From a virus, in the IMG/VR virus record IMGVR_UViG_3300047667_000558, positions 1 to 64,000 of that record: DNA of 64,000 nt; one strand, written 5' to 3'. Position numbers and translations under genes: made by a program. Shown piece after piece: positions 33,878 to 43,168 of the stretch. The notes under the pieces were generated by a model. The model was not told where the DNA came from and searched no databases. It saw only the letters and a program-made list of their open reading frames with translations. Numbering within the stretch: the first letter of the stretch is position 1; the number at the start of each line of letters is the position of its first letter.

Positions 33878-34318
33878 ATGTACATAAACAAATTAACAGG
33901 TGTCGTGTCATCCTCAGTGTCAATCACTAACATATCGTTGCCCAAGGATATAAGTCCAGCTACCTTAGAGGAACTAGGTTATGCGAAGATCATCCTTACA
34001 GTTAGGCCTGATTACAAAGTAGGCAGGGTAATTACTGAGACCGTCGTAGAAGTGGCAGGATCATATACCCAGCAGTGGATTATTGATGACTCTCTAGTTG
34101 ATGATGCTTCTGTTTTGCGGCATGAAAGAGATTTAATGTTAAGTCAATCAGACCACACCCAGGCCACTGATACAACACAAACAGTAACTGATAAAGAAGC
34201 TTGGGCAGTATACAGACAAGAACTTAGAGACTTACCTGCTACCTATGCAAGTAATCCTGCAGAGGTTGTATGGCCTACGTCTCCTAGTGTTATCCTTGAT
34301 GCTCCTGCTAAACCATAA
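33878..34318 (+). CDS. Tail fibre assembly chaperone-like protein, cassette B
   Basis: A 146-residue protein with the C-terminal signature of phage tail-fibre assembly chaperones: AWAVYRQELRDLPATY followed by a P-rich VVWPTSP. The middle is a charged helical segment (ALRHERDLMLSQSDH-like). Such proteins help fibres trimerise and are sometimes kept on the tip. A related ending is in the cassette C gene at 38737 (WGTYRQALRDITTH, EDWPVRP). Confidence 0.7.
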   Translation: MYINKLTGVVSSSVSITNISLPKDISPATLEELGYAKIILTVRPDYKVGRVITETVVEVAGSYTQQWIIDDSLVDDASVLRHERDLMLSQSDHTQATDTTQTVTDKEAWAVYRQELRDLPATYASNPAEVVWPTSPSVILDAPAKP

Positions 34319-34339
34319 TGGCTCCAACATTTAAAATAG

Positions 34340-34347
34340 GCTAAATA
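34340..34347 (+). promoter_or_regulatory. Late promoter motif, fibre cassette C
   Basis: GCTAAATA, 19 bases before the ATG at 34367, followed by the shared leader AATAGTAACAAGGAAA that is also found before cassette F. Confidence 0.6.
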
Positions 34348-34366
34348 ATAGTAACAAGGAAATTAA

Positions 34367-36604
34367 ATGGCAGAAACAAATAGAACCACCCTTAAAGGGA
34401 CAATTGCAACCAACTTACCCGACAATACGTCTAATCAAATTTCTGCCGCCGATATCCGCAATGAATTGATTAGCTTGGCAGACAGTGTCCCATTTAGATA
34501 TACATCACAAACAATTCCACCAGTTGCAGGCGATGACATCAATGGCACGGCTGGCAATGGGTCATTTGGAATTGGCGACTCTTGGGTAGATGGTGCTTCT
34601 GGTATTATTTACATTTGCGCAAGCAATGCAGCATCAAATGCAATTTGGCAAATATCAGCCACTAACTTTGCCGTTATTGGTGATGGTGATGCTGCAATTA
34701 ATCAAATTGCAATTTGGCAAGATGATTCAGTTGTAGTCGGTACGTCAGATTTTACATACGCTGCTGGTGTACTGAGCGTAACAGGCACCGTGGCCGCAAC
34801 AGATTTTACAGGCGATGGTTCTGCATTAACTGGGTTTGCGACAGTTGCTACTACAGGCGACTATGTTGATCTTATAAATTTACCAACACTTGGTACTGTT
34901 GCTACTACAGGTGATTATGTTGATCTTATAAATTTACCAACACTTGGTACCGTTGCTACTACAGGTGATTATGTTGATCTTATAAATTTACCAACACTTG
35001 GTACTGTTGCAGTTCTAGATACGACTGATGTGTTAATTGTTACAAACAACCTTTCGGAATTGACCAATCCAGCAATAGCAAAAAACAACCTAGGTATTGA
35101 CATAGCTGAAGCTAGTGTTGCATCTGCTACGACAACCGATCTAGGAGCAGTCGCGTCAGACAATATGTTGATTACTGGCACGACTACTATCGCCTCATTT
35201 GGCACAGCAGCGGCTGGCGTCACTCGCAAGGGTCGTTTTGGCGACACACTAACACTCACATATAACGCAACCAGTATGATCTTGCCAGGCGTAGCAGATA
35301 TCACCACATCTGCCAATAGCACATTTGAAGCATTATCTCTCGGAGCAGGCAACTGGATTGTTACCAAGTACCAAAAAACAGACGGCACAGCTGTAATCGG
35401 CAGTGCTGGAAGTGCTGGCGGCACTGCCTACACTACAACAAAAACTGCTAACTACACTGCTGTGACAAACGAAGGTGTGTTGACTGATACGTCTGGCGGC
35501 ACATTTACTGTGACATTACCTGCATCACCGACAAACGGCATGCAGGTAATAATTGCTGACGTGAGCAATTCATGGGGCGCGAACAACCTTATTATAGGGC
35601 GTAATCTCAGCAATATTGCCGATGCCTCGGAAGACTTTATTTGTGATATCAACGGGGCTTCGGTCCAGTTTGTTTACAATGCATCTGCACCAGCATCTTG
35701 GGAAGTGTTTTCTCAGGTTGGCGGTAGTGGCGGCACTGCAGTCACGTTGGATGGCGTGCAGACACTCACAAATAAGACGTTAACTGCACCTGCCCTTGGC
35801 ACGCCTGTAAGTGGCACATTAACCAATGTCACTGGGCTACCTCCTGCTGGTGTGGTTGGTACTGCGGTCACATTGGATGGCGTACAGACACTCACAAATA
35901 AGACGATTAACGATCTAGCAGAAGTAAGCATTGTTTCCGCCGCAACAGTAAATATTGGAGGGGTAGCATCAAACAATGTGTTGATTACTGGGGTGACGGA
36001 CATCACCTCGTTTGGCACAGCAGCGGCAGGTGTCACCCGCAAGGGACGCTTTGACGGTGTGTTAACACTCACATATAACGCAACCACTATGATCTTGCCA
36101 GGTGTAGCAGATATTACTACGTCTGCCAACAGCACGTTCGAGGCATTATCTCTGGGCGCTGGCAATTGGATTGTCACTAAGTATCAGAAAGCTGATGGCA
36201 CTGCTGTAATTGGGCTTGCCGATGCAAACGGCGACGTGCTCTTTTCGGAAGAATTAACAGCTACAAGTTATAATGAAACTCATGTCGCAGTAACGTCCTC
36301 GGCTAATGCCACAACTATCGACTGTGAGACAGGTAACACGTTCAGTCATATACTGACTGAAAACACCACGATCACGTTCAGCAATCCTCCTGCATCGGGT
36401 ACGTCCTACACAATGTCGGTAGAACTTATTCAGGACGTTTCTGCAACTGGTTTCAGTGTGACATGGCCTGCATCTATTGACTTCCCATCTGCAACAGCCC
36501 CCACATTAACAGCTACCGCCAGCGCAGTTGATGTATTCGTATTCACTACTCGTGATGGTGGAACCACATGGTACGGCTTTACTGCCGGACAAGCATTAGC
36601 GTAA
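34367..36604 (+). CDS. Tail fibre stalk protein, cassette C, mosaic
   Basis: A 745-residue fibre. Residues 1-140 are the shared attachment module of cassettes B and F. Residues about 160-213 are three tandem copies of an 18-residue unit (VATTGDYVDLINLPTLGT). Residues about 245-345 and 525-615 are two copies of the domain also seen in cassette A (RKGRF through TTSANSTFEALSLGAGNWIV). Between them is a stalk with VTLDGVQTLTNKTLTAP repeats, whose DNA is nearly identical to part of the cassette E fibre. The C-terminal domain matches that of cassette B (GGTTWYGFTAGQALA). It is a patchwork of modules from the other cassettes. Confidence 0.8.
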   Translation: MAETNRTTLKGTIATNLPDNTSNQISAADIRNELISLADSVPFRYTSQTIPPVAGDDINGTAGNGSFGIGDSWVDGASGIIYICASNAASNAIWQISATNFAVIGDGDAAINQIAIWQDDSVVVGTSDFTYAAGVLSVTGTVAATDFTGDGSALTGFATVATTGDYVDLINLPTLGTVATTGDYVDLINLPTLGTVATTGDYVDLINLPTLGTVAVLDTTDVLIVTNNLSELTNPAIAKNNLGIDIAEASVASATTTDLGAVASDNMLITGTTTIASFGTAAAGVTRKGRFGDTLTLTYNATSMILPGVADITTSANSTFEALSLGAGNWIVTKYQKTDGTAVIGSAGSAGGTAYTTTKTANYTAVTNEGVLTDTSGGTFTVTLPASPTNGMQVIIADVSNSWGANNLIIGRNLSNIADASEDFICDINGASVQFVYNASAPASWEVFSQVGGSGGTAVTLDGVQTLTNKTLTAPALGTPVSGTLTNVTGLPPAGVVGTAVTLDGVQTLTNKTINDLAEVSIVSAATVNIGGVASNNVLITGVTDITSFGTAAAGVTRKGRFDGVLTLTYNATTMILPGVADITTSANSTFEALSLGAGNWIVTKYQKADGTAVIGLADANGDVLFSEELTATSYNETHVAVTSSANATTIDCETGNTFSHILTENTTITFSNPPASGTSYTMSVELIQDVSATGFSVTWPASIDFPSATAPTLTATASAVDVFVFTTRDGGTTWYGFTAGQALA
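34844..35005 (+). repeat. Three 54-bp tandem repeats in the cassette C fibre
   Basis: Units 34844-34897, 34898-34951 and 34952-35005 differ at only a few bases and encode three copies of an 18-residue stalk unit. They are a likely slippage or recombination site that changes fibre length in 18-residue steps. Confidence 0.9.
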
Positions 36605-36616
36605 GGAGCGTAAATA

Positions 36617-38737
36617 ATGGCTACTAAAAAGAAAATGTTACAGGCTGCGGCGGGCAATGCTGGCGGTGGTACAATTGAACCCGTTGGCGTAGACTTCGAT
36701 GGTGGGTTTGATCGGCTGTCTCGCGCAAGTGACCTCGTGGGAAATGTGGACGGCAAAGAAGGGACCGCTGCCTTCTGGATATACGCTAACTCGGCAGCTT
36801 CTAACGACATGATATTGTCGGCGGGAGGGACAAGTTCATCGAGGGGAATTAAGGTTGCTATGTCAACAGGCGGCGGATCGCTTAATGGCATATCCTTTCA
36901 ATTCTTTAATACTTCGGACTCTCAAATCGCTTTTTGCGACACCATAAGTGTAAGTAAACAAACTTGGATACACATTTTAGCCTCATGGGACTTGGCCGCT
37001 GGAGTGTTTAAAATTTATGTGGATGATGTTGAGGCACAAAGATCACCAAGCCTCTCAAACGCTAACATAAATTACACCAACACAGCGTGGGGGATAGCCA
37101 ATTTAAACTCTACTCTAACACTGGACGGTCGCCTCGCAGGTGTCTACCTCGATTACACCTACCGTGATCTATCCGTAGAAGCTAACCGCCGCGACTTCAT
37201 TGATGCTGATGGTCTATACGTCACCCCGCCAACCAGCGGCATCATTAGCGTCCCTATGGACGATCCTGCCGATCCGGGTCGCAACGATGGTACAGGTGGT
37301 GACTTCACGCTTAACGGCACGGTTGCTCGTAGTGGTCGTGGGCCTGACCAGTATAATGTTGCGGCTAGTACGTTTGATGGGGGTGCTGATTATATGGAGA
37401 ACACCAGCATATCTACCCCTACAACCAAAGAATTTACATTTTCTGCTTTTATTAAGCTAAACGCAAACAATAATGGATACCTGTTTACCAAGGCCCAGTA
37501 TTCAAATGGAGTTGTAAACCCATTCGAGCTTTACTATTCAGGGTCAAACATTCGGATAAGGGCAGCCACTGATGTGGGTGGCACAGTTACCGCCAACTAC
37601 ACCATCCCCTCGTCAGACTTGCCACTAGGTAAGTATGTAAGCGTGCAGATTTCCTTTGACCTTACTTCCACGTCTAATCGGTATGTACTTGTTAATGGGA
37701 ATGATGCTGGCGGAAGCTGGACTACATACTCAAATACTCAAACAGTGGCGGGTAATCGCGCATGTGTAGGAGGTTCATACAGTTCTACTTTTGGTTTTGA
37801 TGGTGATATATCAGATTTATACTTCGACACCTCCTACATCGACCTAGCCACATACAACCCCTTCTACGACGCTGGCACCAACAAACCCAAGTACCTCGGT
37901 GCGTCCGGTGAACTACCTACAGGCTCAAGCCCTCTGATCTACCTGCCGCTACGTGCAGATGACGCAGGGAATAACTTAGGTACAGGTGGTGACTTCACGG
38001 TAAACTCAGGGCCTTATGTTGGTGCTAGGGGTGCGAGTGAGTTCTTGGCTAGGAGCGCTGAGTTTGATGGGAGTACGGGTTATCTGAGCCGAGCAGCCCT
38101 TACGGGAGCAGCAGATAGCAAGACTTTTAGCCTAGTTGTTGCTTTTAAGCCTACCACTTCAGCTACAAAGTGGTTGCTACGCTTCGAGGACTCTGGGTTC
38201 CAGATACAATTAGGGCTTTACATAGACACAGCCAGTTCTACCCTAATAGTAACGGGCTTGGATGGTGCAACTGCTACGTTTGATGCTAGACTGAACTCCT
38301 CTTGGACCTTGAACAACACAACCATTGCGTTCTTATCTGTAGACCTTGACAGCACATCCCGCCGATACTTTCAAACACTAACCGTCGGCTCACCAAGTTG
38401 GGAAAGATATATTGCCAACGATTTAGGGTTTTCTGGTATTGTAGACAGTAAAATAGGGCGTGGATACACGTCTGGCACTACGTGGGACGGGGACATAGGC
38501 TCCTTGTACCTTACCACAGATTACATAGACTTTAATCAAGAAGCCAATCGCCTCAAGTTCGTGGATGGCCTCGGCTACCCAGTAGACCTTCAACCTGCCA
38601 TTGATGCGGGTGATATTCCCACCCCCTTAATTCACATGAAGTTCGATGACACCTCGGCCCTTGGGACTAACTCAGGTAGCGGCGGTGATTTCACAGTTAA
38701 TGGCACAGTAACCGCTGGCCCAGACGTAAAAGGATAA
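36617..38737 (+). CDS. Triple LamG/concanavalin-like lectin, cassette C
   Basis: A 706-residue protein built of three LamG-like jelly-roll domains at about residues 25-210, 245-430 and 475-665. Each opens with FDG (FDGGFDRLSR, FDGGADYMENT, FDGSTGYLSR) and contains a WI/FI/VAF strand followed by a short carbohydrate-binding-like loop. Linkers share GTGGDFTLNG, GTGGDFTVNS and GSGGDFTVNG. Such domains in phage fibres bind surface glycans. It sits in the receptor-binding slot of cassette C, 12 bases after the stalk gene. Its stop overlaps the chaperone-like gene. Confidence 0.75.
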   Translation: MATKKKMLQAAAGNAGGGTIEPVGVDFDGGFDRLSRASDLVGNVDGKEGTAAFWIYANSAASNDMILSAGGTSSSRGIKVAMSTGGGSLNGISFQFFNTSDSQIAFCDTISVSKQTWIHILASWDLAAGVFKIYVDDVEAQRSPSLSNANINYTNTAWGIANLNSTLTLDGRLAGVYLDYTYRDLSVEANRRDFIDADGLYVTPPTSGIISVPMDDPADPGRNDGTGGDFTLNGTVARSGRGPDQYNVAASTFDGGADYMENTSISTPTTKEFTFSAFIKLNANNNGYLFTKAQYSNGVVNPFELYYSGSNIRIRAATDVGGTVTANYTIPSSDLPLGKYVSVQISFDLTSTSNRYVLVNGNDAGGSWTTYSNTQTVAGNRACVGGSYSSTFGFDGDISDLYFDTSYIDLATYNPFYDAGTNKPKYLGASGELPTGSSPLIYLPLRADDAGNNLGTGGDFTVNSGPYVGARGASEFLARSAEFDGSTGYLSRAALTGAADSKTFSLVVAFKPTTSATKWLLRFEDSGFQIQLGLYIDTASSTLIVTGLDGATATFDARLNSSWTLNNTTIAFLSVDLDSTSRRYFQTLTVGSPSWERYIANDLGFSGIVDSKIGRGYTSGTTWDGDIGSLYLTTDYIDFNQEANRLKFVDGLGYPVDLQPAIDAGDIPTPLIHMKFDDTSALGTNSGSGGDFTVNGTVTAGPDVKG

Positions 38738-39252
38738 TGACTATGTATGCTAAAATCACAAATGGACTGGTAGATCAGTTCCCATATTCCGTTTCTAAAC
38801 TAAAGCGGGACAACCCTCTCACTTCATACCCAAGCCCTATGAGCACGCCGCAAATGGCCAACGCTGGCCTATATTTTGTGAAGGGTCTATCGGCACCAGA
38901 GATTGGACCTTATGAGGTTGCTTACCACACAGGTGATATTGTCCAAGTCGGTGGCGAGTGGCAACGTGAGTGGGCTATTCAAGATATGTTCGCTGACACC
39001 ACCGATGAAGACGGGGTGACTACAACAAAAGCAGAGCACGAGGCAGCTTACCAAGCTACACTAGATGCAACTGCTGCCACCGCTATCCGCATTAAACGCA
39101 CAGGGTTGCTAGCTGACACAGATTGGACACAGCTTGCTGATGCCATGGTCGACGCGACTTCATGGGGAACTTATAGGCAGGCATTACGTGATATTACCAC
39201 TCATACTTCTTTTCCGTATCTTGCGGAAGAGGACTGGCCCGTTAGACCGTAA
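38737..39252 (+). CDS. Tail fibre assembly chaperone-like protein, cassette C
   Basis: A 171-residue protein. The N-terminus (YAKITNGLVDQFPYSVSKLK) and middle (VGGEWQREWAIQDM) match the gp38/TfaE-like assembly proteins that carry a short recognition of their fibre, and the end (WGTYRQALRDITTH, EDWPVRP) is the W-x-x-Y-R-Q-x-L-R-D chaperone signature. The start could be ATG 38737 (TAATG coupling) or 38743. It closes cassette C. Confidence 0.7.
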   Translation: MTMYAKITNGLVDQFPYSVSKLKRDNPLTSYPSPMSTPQMANAGLYFVKGLSAPEIGPYEVAYHTGDIVQVGGEWQREWAIQDMFADTTDEDGVTTTKAEHEAAYQATLDATAATAIRIKRTGLLADTDWTQLADAMVDATSWGTYRQALRDITTHTSFPYLAEEDWPVRP

Positions 39253-39269
39253 TAGTCAACTGTCCCATT

Positions 39270-39277
39270 ACTAAATA
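39270..39277 (+). promoter_or_regulatory. Late promoter motif, fibre cassette D
   Basis: ACTAAATA, 19 bases before the ATG at 39297. It is preceded by AATAGTCAACTGT, which is also upstream of the cassette E and F promoters, and followed by AATAACAAGGAAAAGA. Confidence 0.65.
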
Positions 39278-39296
39278 CTAATAACAAGGAAAAGAT

Positions 39297-40079
39297 ATGG
39301 CAACACTATCAAACATTATCACGCCGACAAACCTCGTCACAGCGACAAGCACAACTACGCTTACGAATAAGACGTTAACTGCGCCTACATTTGACGGTAC
39401 ACCTGATGGCACTGCCACGACGTTTATAGGGGCGGCTGGTGCCTTGATGGATAGCGAGGTAACTAATCTCGCACAGATCAAGGCGTTTGATACGGCTGAC
39501 TATGCAACAGCAGCACAAGGTACCACAGCGGATAGTGCCCTACAAAGCGGGGACCTCGCGTCGGCTGGCGCGTTGATGGATAGCGAGGTGACTAATCTTG
39601 CACAGGTTAAAGCATTTGATACGGCTGACTATGCTACAGCAGCCCAAGGCTCAACGGCTGACACTGCCCTGCAAAGCGGCACCATCGGGTCAACTGTTCA
39701 GGGTTACGACGTGGACACGTTAAAGGCGGACACCGCAGACAATCTTACAGCCGCCTTTACAGCCGCCGTCGATGACGACGGGACGCTGACAACAGGAACC
39801 TACACACCCACCACCGCTGCAGGGTCTAACTACAAGAAGATTATAAACGGCGGGGCGTTTACGATTGCGCCTCCTGCCCTTGCGACGAACACAGCCACAA
39901 CGCTTTCCCTGTTTATCGTCAATAATGCCAGTGCGGGGGCAATCACAACAAGCGGCTTCACTATGGTAAATGGTGACGCATTTACAACGACGAACGGAGA
40001 CGAGTTTCTGTGCAGGATTGAAGTGTTTGACATTGGCGGCACGGAGTTTTCTCTGTTTAATGTGGTGGCAATGCAATGA
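39297..40079 (+). CDS. Tail fibre stalk protein, cassette D
   Basis: A 260-residue short fibre that shares its first 35 residues with cassette E (SNIITPTNLVTATSTTTLTN), so D and E use a second type of attachment module, distinct from that of B, C and F. Two copies of a repeat around AGALMDSEVTNLAQ and KAFDTADYATAAQG form the stalk. The C-terminal domain (NYKKIINGGAFTIAPPALAT) is a small beta domain. It ends 4 bases into the next gene. Confidence 0.75.
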   Translation: MATLSNIITPTNLVTATSTTTLTNKTLTAPTFDGTPDGTATTFIGAAGALMDSEVTNLAQIKAFDTADYATAAQGTTADSALQSGDLASAGALMDSEVTNLAQVKAFDTADYATAAQGSTADTALQSGTIGSTVQGYDVDTLKADTADNLTAAFTAAVDDDGTLTTGTYTPTTAAGSNYKKIINGGAFTIAPPALATNTATTLSLFIVNNASAGAITTSGFTMVNGDAFTTTNGDEFLCRIEVFDIGGTEFSLFNVVAMQ

Positions 40080-40732
40080 CTTTAATTCTACCACAGATTG
40101 GCGGCTGGTATAGTGCTGGTAGCGCTGTTGACGCTATAAATTTCGCATCTGGCCACGGTGGCCTCAAAGACATTACCGCAAGTCAAATGAACTTCGGGTC
40201 AGGTCCTTACACTTACGAAACATGGTTCAACACCCCCATTAGCCCCGGTGCCATAAGTTATATGCAGGTTGTGGGGAGCGGTTTCGCTACTAACAGTTCT
40301 AGTATATACCTTCAAGGGGCCAGTTACGCATTTTGGTCGAATGGTGCGGAAAGAATTAGTACAGCAAGCTACACTGCTAATTTGTGGACTCACGTCGCGG
40401 TTACTGTGCAGAGCAATACAGCAACGATGTGGGTAGGAGGTGCGCAGATTACAACTGGTGGGTCAATCGGCAATGTGACTACTACCGAGCTTTATGTTGG
40501 TGCCAATCCCGGCGGAAGCACCCAATATCAAGGCTTGCTGTATAAGCCCAGAGTTTCAAGTGGCGCTAGGTACACCTCAGCCTTTACGCCGGACACGGAC
40601 TACACTGTTGATGGCACTACGCTTTTCATGCCTGTTGCTGATAGCGCCTCTGGTATTTATGACGCAGCAGGAAATGCTACTTTAGTTGTAGGATCAGGGG
40701 TTACTAGAGATTTAACAGGAGCAAAACCATGA
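40076..40732 (+). CDS. Single LamG-like lectin, cassette D
   Basis: A 218-residue protein with one LamG/concanavalin-like domain at about residues 35-190 (YTYETWFNTPISPGAISYM, then WTHVAVTVQSNTATMWVGG, then GLLYKPRVSSGARYTSAFTP). The W-T-H-V-A-V-T signature strand is typical of LamG_3 domains. It is the likely glycan-binding tip of cassette D. It overlaps the stalk gene and the following gene by 4 bases each. Confidence 0.75.
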   Translation: MTLILPQIGGWYSAGSAVDAINFASGHGGLKDITASQMNFGSGPYTYETWFNTPISPGAISYMQVVGSGFATNSSSIYLQGASYAFWSNGAERISTASYTANLWTHVAVTVQSNTATMWVGGAQITTGGSIGNVTTTELYVGANPGGSTQYQGLLYKPRVSSGARYTSAFTPDTDYTVDGTTLFMPVADSASGIYDAAGNATLVVGSGVTRDLTGAKP

Positions 40733-41232
40733 AGCTAGCCCACATCAGAAGCGGTGAAATTATCCGCGTATATCCCGACAGCAATGGCCGCGTCCTGCTG
40801 GAAAATGGCGACACGGTGTCGCCACCTGTTGCGGGTTACATCAACGGCAATGATCGGATTGTCCCTGTTGAAGAAATGACGGTAGACAACTCAACAACCA
40901 CACGCACCGCATCTACAAGTGTCGAAACGGTAGAGGATGATCGCGTTCTGCGCACTATGAATATCACAGATATGGCGATTGAGGATATCCGCGCGGGTCT
41001 GTCATGCACCAAAATGCAAGGGGTACTCACCCTTGGTGAAGTTATGTGGGGAAGGGTGATTGCTTTTTGTGATGATGATCCTTCTACAACTCTGATACAG
41101 AAGGAGATTATTAACAGCTCCGATAATTGGACGCGTAACAGCGAAAACATCCAATTCATTGGGTATTTGATCGGCTTCAACGACGAGCAGATGGACGCCA
41201 TGTTCACCGCTGCGGCATTGGTCGAAGCATAG
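40729..41232 (+). CDS. Fibre-cassette protein, possible chaperone, cassette D
   Basis: A 167-residue protein with an N-terminal strand-rich part (GEIIRVYPDSNGRVLLENGD) and an acidic C-terminal helix region (ITDMAIEDIRAGLSCTKMQG). It lacks the W-x-x-Y-R-Q chaperone signature of the B and C partners. It lies in the chaperone slot of the cassette, coupled by ATGA to the lectin gene. The role is inferred from position. Confidence 0.45.
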   Translation: MKLAHIRSGEIIRVYPDSNGRVLLENGDTVSPPVAGYINGNDRIVPVEEMTVDNSTTTRTASTSVETVEDDRVLRTMNITDMAIEDIRAGLSCTKMQGVLTLGEVMWGRVIAFCDDDPSTTLIQKEIINSSDNWTRNSENIQFIGYLIGFNDEQMDAMFTAAALVEA

Positions 41233-41253
41233 CCGCAAAAGAATTTATAATCA

Positions 41254-41267
41254 GCCACGATTGTGGC
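41254..41267 (+). terminator. Weak hairpin after cassette D
   Basis: A 5-bp stem (gccac/gtggc) with a 4-base loop followed by ATTGTTCTAT. The stem is short and the U-tract poor, so it is at best a weak terminator between cassettes D and E. Confidence 0.25.
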
Positions 41268-41296
41268 ATTGTTCTATAAAATAAAGGGCTAAGAAT

Positions 41297-41374
41297 ATGT
41301 GCACAGACACAACGACAACAACTTACTCGCTGGTTAAGCCGGAAGTCGGCGCATCCGAGGATACGGGGAAATAG
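41297..41374 (+). pseudogene. Remnant of a tail-fibre N-terminus (25 codons)
   Basis: A short frame beginning with ATG and an AAAGGG ribosome site encodes a Cys-Thr-rich start followed by YSLVKPEVGASEDTGK and a stop. In many tail fibres of marine phages the sequence KPEVGASEDTWGTKLN continues into the stalk (from memory). Here it breaks after the Thr of SEDT. This looks like the stump of a fibre gene whose body was lost when cassette E was joined, though a genuine micro-gene is possible. Confidence 0.4.
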
Positions 41375-41421
41375 TCAACTGTACCGTCGATAAATAACAA
41401 TAACAAGGAAAAGACATGGCA
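41356..41421 (+). repeat. Cassette-leader repeat, copy 1
   Basis: A 66-bp block covering the end of the fibre stump, the late promoter and the ribosome site of cassette E. It is identical to 43790-43855 at about 62 of 66 positions. Part of it (AATAGTCAACTGT and TAACAAGGAAAAGA) recurs before cassette D. Confidence 0.85.
41389..41396 (+). promoter_or_regulatory. Late promoter motif, fibre cassette E
   Basis: GATAAATA, 19 bases before the ATG at 41416, in the 66-bp leader repeat with an AAGGAAAA ribosome site. Confidence 0.7.
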
Positions 41422-43164
41422 ACACTATCAAACATTATCACACCAACAAACCTCGTCACAGCGACAAGCGCAACTACGCTTACGAATAAGACGTTAACTG
41501 CGCCCGCTCTTGGCACGCCTGTAAGTGGCACATTAACCAATGTCACTGGGCTACCTCCTGCTGGTGTGATTGGCACGGCGGTCACATTGGATGATACACA
41601 GACACTCACAAATAAGACGTTAACTGCGCCTACATTTGACGGTACACCTGATGGCACTACCACGACGTTTATAGGGGCGGCTGGTGCGTTGATGGACAGC
41701 GAGGTAACTAATCTCGCTCAAGTCAAAGCGTTCGATACGACTGACTATGCAACAGCTGCGCAAGGTACGCTTGCAGATGATGCAGCTACCTTGGCGTCAC
41801 CAACATTCACTGGCACCCCAGCAGCACCAACAGCAACCATAGGAACAGACACAACGCAGGTGGCCACAACGGCCTTTGTGTTAGCAAATGGCAAAGAAAT
41901 AGCGTCTGAAATCGAAGCCGAGGCTGGCACAGACAACACCAAGGTTATGACACCACTAAGGTCCGCCCAAGCGATTGCGGCGTTGGCGTCATCCGGTCTT
42001 GTGGGTGATATCACCTACACCAAACGAAGCACAGTCGCGACTGGTTTCTTGCGAACGGATGGTGCGGTTTACTTGCAATCGGCTTACCCTGCTTTGTTTG
42101 CGGTGATAGGTCTTATTCCTAGCTGGGATGAGGCGGTAAAACTTTCAAACCCTTCAAATCTCCCCTCTAGTCTTGTAACCGATGTCGCATGGAGTTCCGA
42201 TAGCGTTTACTTAGCCGCCACTTGGCAACAATCGCCTTATGTGAATATCTATAAAAGATCAGGCGATACTTTTACAAAACTCACCAACCCTTCAACGCTT
42301 CCCCCCAGCTACGCATACGGCGTTTCATTTAGCCCCGATGTCGTTCACATGGTGGTAGGCCACTCTAACTCGCCTTTCGTGTCTATCTATAAACGCTCTG
42401 GCGACACGTTCACAAAGTTGGCAAATCCTTCAAGCCTGCCTAGTAACTACGTGCAAGCTACCGAGTTCAGTCGCGAAGGGAACTATTTTGTAGCTTGTTT
42501 TGCCTCAAACCCTTTCATAGCCGTCTACAAACGATCTGGTGATACATTTACAAAGTTGTCAAACCCTTCAACGCTTCCGGGCGGGGACGGTTATTGCGCC
42601 TCATGGAGCCCGGACGACACTTATCTAGCTTGGGGCGGCAGGGTTTCGCCTTATATAAATATCTACAAACGATCAGGTGACACATTTACAAAGTTAGCAA
42701 ATCCTTCAAGCCTGCCGACAGATGATGTCAACGGAGTAGAGTTTAGCCCTGACGGTGTTTATCTAGCCGTTTGCGGTGACGCGGCAGCTAATGTCCTAGT
42801 GTATAAACGATCAGGGGATACATTTACAAAACTTACCAACCCAGCGGCTGTGAGCGGAAACGCGAATGGTGTTACTTGGAGTCCTGATGGCAGTTACATG
42901 ATGGTCGCCAGCGGTTCGTCACCTTATATAACTTTTTATGAGAGATCAGGTGATACATTCACAAAGTTGGCAAACCCCGCTTCGCTTCCGGCTGGTTCAG
43001 GCTACGGAATAGCGGCCAGCGGCAACAGCCTATACACGGCGTTAGGCCACAACAGCACGCCTTTCCTTTCTATCTACAAAGGGGTTTCCTACGACCCTGA
43101 CACGGAATTTGAAGTCCCTACAGTTTCATCGGATGACACATCCCCACTAATCAAAGCGGAGTAA
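41416..43164 (+). CDS. Tail fibre with collar domain and seven-bladed propeller, cassette E
   Basis: A 582-residue fibre. Residues 1-35 are the cassette D-type attachment module. The stalk follows with TLTNKTLTAP units and the common SPTFTGTPAAPTA / TTQVATTAFV element. Residues about 195-235 are a phage tail collar domain (GDITYTKRSTVATGFLRTDG, YPALFAVIG). From about 240 to the end, a roughly 48-residue unit repeats about seven times, with the core YKRSGDTFTKLANPSSLP and a WSPDG/FSPDG strand, which is a WD40-like beta-propeller. The first and last units look complementary, as in ring closure. The propeller is the likely receptor-binding head, here fused to the stalk rather than separate. Confidence 0.8.
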   Translation: MATLSNIITPTNLVTATSATTLTNKTLTAPALGTPVSGTLTNVTGLPPAGVIGTAVTLDDTQTLTNKTLTAPTFDGTPDGTTTTFIGAAGALMDSEVTNLAQVKAFDTTDYATAAQGTLADDAATLASPTFTGTPAAPTATIGTDTTQVATTAFVLANGKEIASEIEAEAGTDNTKVMTPLRSAQAIAALASSGLVGDITYTKRSTVATGFLRTDGAVYLQSAYPALFAVIGLIPSWDEAVKLSNPSNLPSSLVTDVAWSSDSVYLAATWQQSPYVNIYKRSGDTFTKLTNPSTLPPSYAYGVSFSPDVVHMVVGHSNSPFVSIYKRSGDTFTKLANPSSLPSNYVQATEFSREGNYFVACFASNPFIAVYKRSGDTFTKLSNPSTLPGGDGYCASWSPDDTYLAWGGRVSPYINIYKRSGDTFTKLANPSSLPTDDVNGVEFSPDGVYLAVCGDAAANVLVYKRSGDTFTKLTNPAAVSGNANGVTWSPDGSYMMVASGSSPYITFYERSGDTFTKLANPASLPAGSGYGIAASGNSLYTALGHNSTPFLSIYKGVSYDPDTEFEVPTVSSDDTSPLIKAE

Positions 43165-43168
43165 GATA

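Noticed and set aside
34844-35005. CRISPR-like array
   Set aside because: The repeats are directly abutting, in frame and coding. There are no spacers.
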